Origin: Dipetalonema caudispina
Taxonomy: Eukaryota > Nematoda > Chromadorea > Rhabditida > Onchocercidae
Length of the DNA stretch: 64,000 nucleotides
NCBI GenBank assembly: GCA_013365325.1
Contig: JABVXV010000096.1
Location: 1-64,000, forward strand
Reading direction: 5' to 3'
Shown: positions 62,528 to 64,000 of the stretch, piece by piece
Layout of the letters: every line of letters starts with the position of its first letter
Position numbering within the stretch: the first letter of the stretch is position 1
Notes under the pieces: model-generated
Databases searched by the model: none
What the model was told of the DNA's origin: nothing
What the model saw: only the letters and a program-made list of their open reading frames with translations
Translations under genes and position numbers: made by a program

Positions 62528-63728
62528 ATGTCGTGGCTATTTCTTCTAATTTTATTTCTGGTAGATTACAATCCAAATTATCTACCGCTAGATTACTTTT
62601 CATCGAGGCATAGTTATGATGTTCGAATTATCAGTAAAATAATGGTGAAAGCAGCAAAAGGCAAGAAAAAGGCTAAAGAAATGACAACAACGGCAGCTTA
62701 CATCGAGACTACCGATTTAAAGCGCCGAAATTTCCTACCAAGTCGAGATATTATCACAAGCACTGCGGTTGCTTCACCAGTTTATCCATGTGATGCGAAA
62801 AATTCGCCGAATTATATGATTTACTGTCAGGGTGAACTGTTACATGCTGTAGCATTAAGTAATATCTTCAAAGATCCGAAAACATTTGTGGATAAACCGA
62901 TTAAGAAAGAACCAGAAGAAGTAATTGTTGCGTTCAACCAAAAATTCCCTACTCAAATTAATATCAATGATCGCGAAGCATTGCTTTCATTCGTGGATGA
63001 ATATTTCGATGTCGAAGGAAGTGATATCCAAGAGTTTGTTTCTCATGATGATTTTCCTTTCGTTTCTGCAAAATTCACTTCAGTTAATAATTTCAGTATT
63101 TCATGAAGTTAATTGCTTTGATTAGATATAGTCTCAGGAAATTTTCCTTACCAGTACCGAGAAATATACATTTTCATTTGCTAAAATTACAATTTCTACT
63201 TCAAGATTTTTTAATCCAAAGAAAAAAACACACAAATTTTTTATATTAAAGAATAATTTTAGATGTCCGGAAGATACAATGGAAGACTGGAGCGATGAGC
63301 CGGAATATTTAGTAGCAATCGAAGATCAAGAATTACGTCAATTTGCTTTGGAAATCCATGCATTATGGAAAAAACTCTGTCATATCGTTAAGCCTGAGGT
63401 TACGTTCGATAAAAAATGTTCTCTAATGATTGTTTTTATTCTGGATCTAGTTAATATTTAAGCCAAAAACTTAACCTTTAAAACCTGAAAGAAAAACGGT
63501 AGATATATATTGACTAATTAATTAATTTTCACTTTACTCTTGTTTTCAATTCTAAAAATCTCAACAGATAAACTATCTTCTCTTGAAATTGGATCATTCA
63601 GGTAAAGAATAACCCAAAACGTTATTCGGCATTATATTTGCCATATGAATTTATGGTAGCAGGTGGACGATATCGTGAATTTCATTACTGGGATACTTAT
63701 TGGATCATTAAAGGTTTGCTTGCTTCAG
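62528..63728 (+). CDS. Second trehalase (GH37), 5' part only, runs off the right edge
   Basis: Three exons are visible: 62528-63033, 63263-63398 and 63602-63728, phase-matched, with the last ending in a GTATGT donor; the rest lies beyond 64000. The N terminus MSWLFLLILFLVDYN is a likely signal peptide or anchor. A Lys-rich patch (KAAKGKKKAKE) follows. [20 protein letters not shown] and NIFKDPKTFVDKP match the minus-strand trehalase closely, and exon junctions fall at the same places (third exon 127 nt in both). The signature 1 region reads AGGRYREFHYWDTYW, differing from the usual PGGRF-E-Y at three positions. The catalytic Asp and Glu and signature 2 are not in the window, so activity cannot be judged. 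The donor at 63033 (GA/GTTTGT) was chosen because it alone gives the right phase. Confidence 0.9.
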
Positions 63729-64000
63729 GTATGTTACATCTTTTAATTAAGATGAATTGAGTTCTGACGAATCATATTTGGGAAGTTTAGTTTCTCTCTC
63801 AAATAGCCTTCTAACTTTTTCTTATTTTCTTCCATTCAAAATTAGTCCCAACTACTAAAATTAATTTATTTATTGGAATTGTTGAGCTTAGAACAATATG
63901 AATTTTGAAATGCAGTTTTCTACCATGTCATAATGTTTCTTCAAATAATATATTATTGTAACCCCTATACATAATTTGTTTTTTGGTACATTATTGTAAT
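63729..64000 (+). other. Intron of the second trehalase at the right edge
   Basis: The remaining 272 bases are AT-rich and contain no match to the next expected trehalase exon (the counterpart of 58738-58934), so intron 3 runs past the window. Confidence 0.7.

Overview
The window looks like a nuclear genome fragment from a parasitic nematode, most likely a spirurid or filarial type. The basis is: very AT-rich DNA, many short introns with GT...AG ends and T-rich acceptors, candidate trans-splice acceptors just upstream of start codons, a helicase that reads as an orthologue of C. elegans LAF-1, and several trehalase genes. The species was not identified. All gene models were built by hand from splice signals, reading phase and remembered family motifs; no search was run.

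Layout. 1-8198: gene-poor, AT-rich, starting with a TAA microsatellite. 8199-32703 (minus): a 41-exon TRIP12-type HECT E3 ubiquitin ligase, reconstructed in one open frame of about 2006 codons. Its 6.3-kb intron 9 (21827-28104) holds a cluster of further exon-like pieces on the same strand, which I could not assign to a family. 32724-38855: a divergent intergenic region rich in simple repeats. 38867-47128 (plus): a 13-exon DEAD-box RNA helicase of the DDX3/LAF-1 type (753 aa). 47129-52047: no gene seen. 52048-54468 (plus): a 5-exon MSP-domain protein with two C-terminal membrane segments (MOSPD type, 217 aa). 55545-60850 (minus): a complete 10-exon GH37 trehalase (789 aa). 60851-62527: intergenic region with a perfect 54-bp palindrome. 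62528 to the right edge (plus): the first three exons of a second trehalase, head to head with the first and sharing its exon pattern.

The genes do not form an obvious pathway, and no operon is evident because most neighbours are divergent or convergent. The two trehalases are the one functional pair: both should hydrolyse trehalose to glucose, and they probably arose by inverted duplication. The most interesting items are the unassigned exon cluster inside the TRIP12 gene, the head-to-head trehalase pair with its palindrome and an altered signature in one copy, and several long foldback hairpins in introns.
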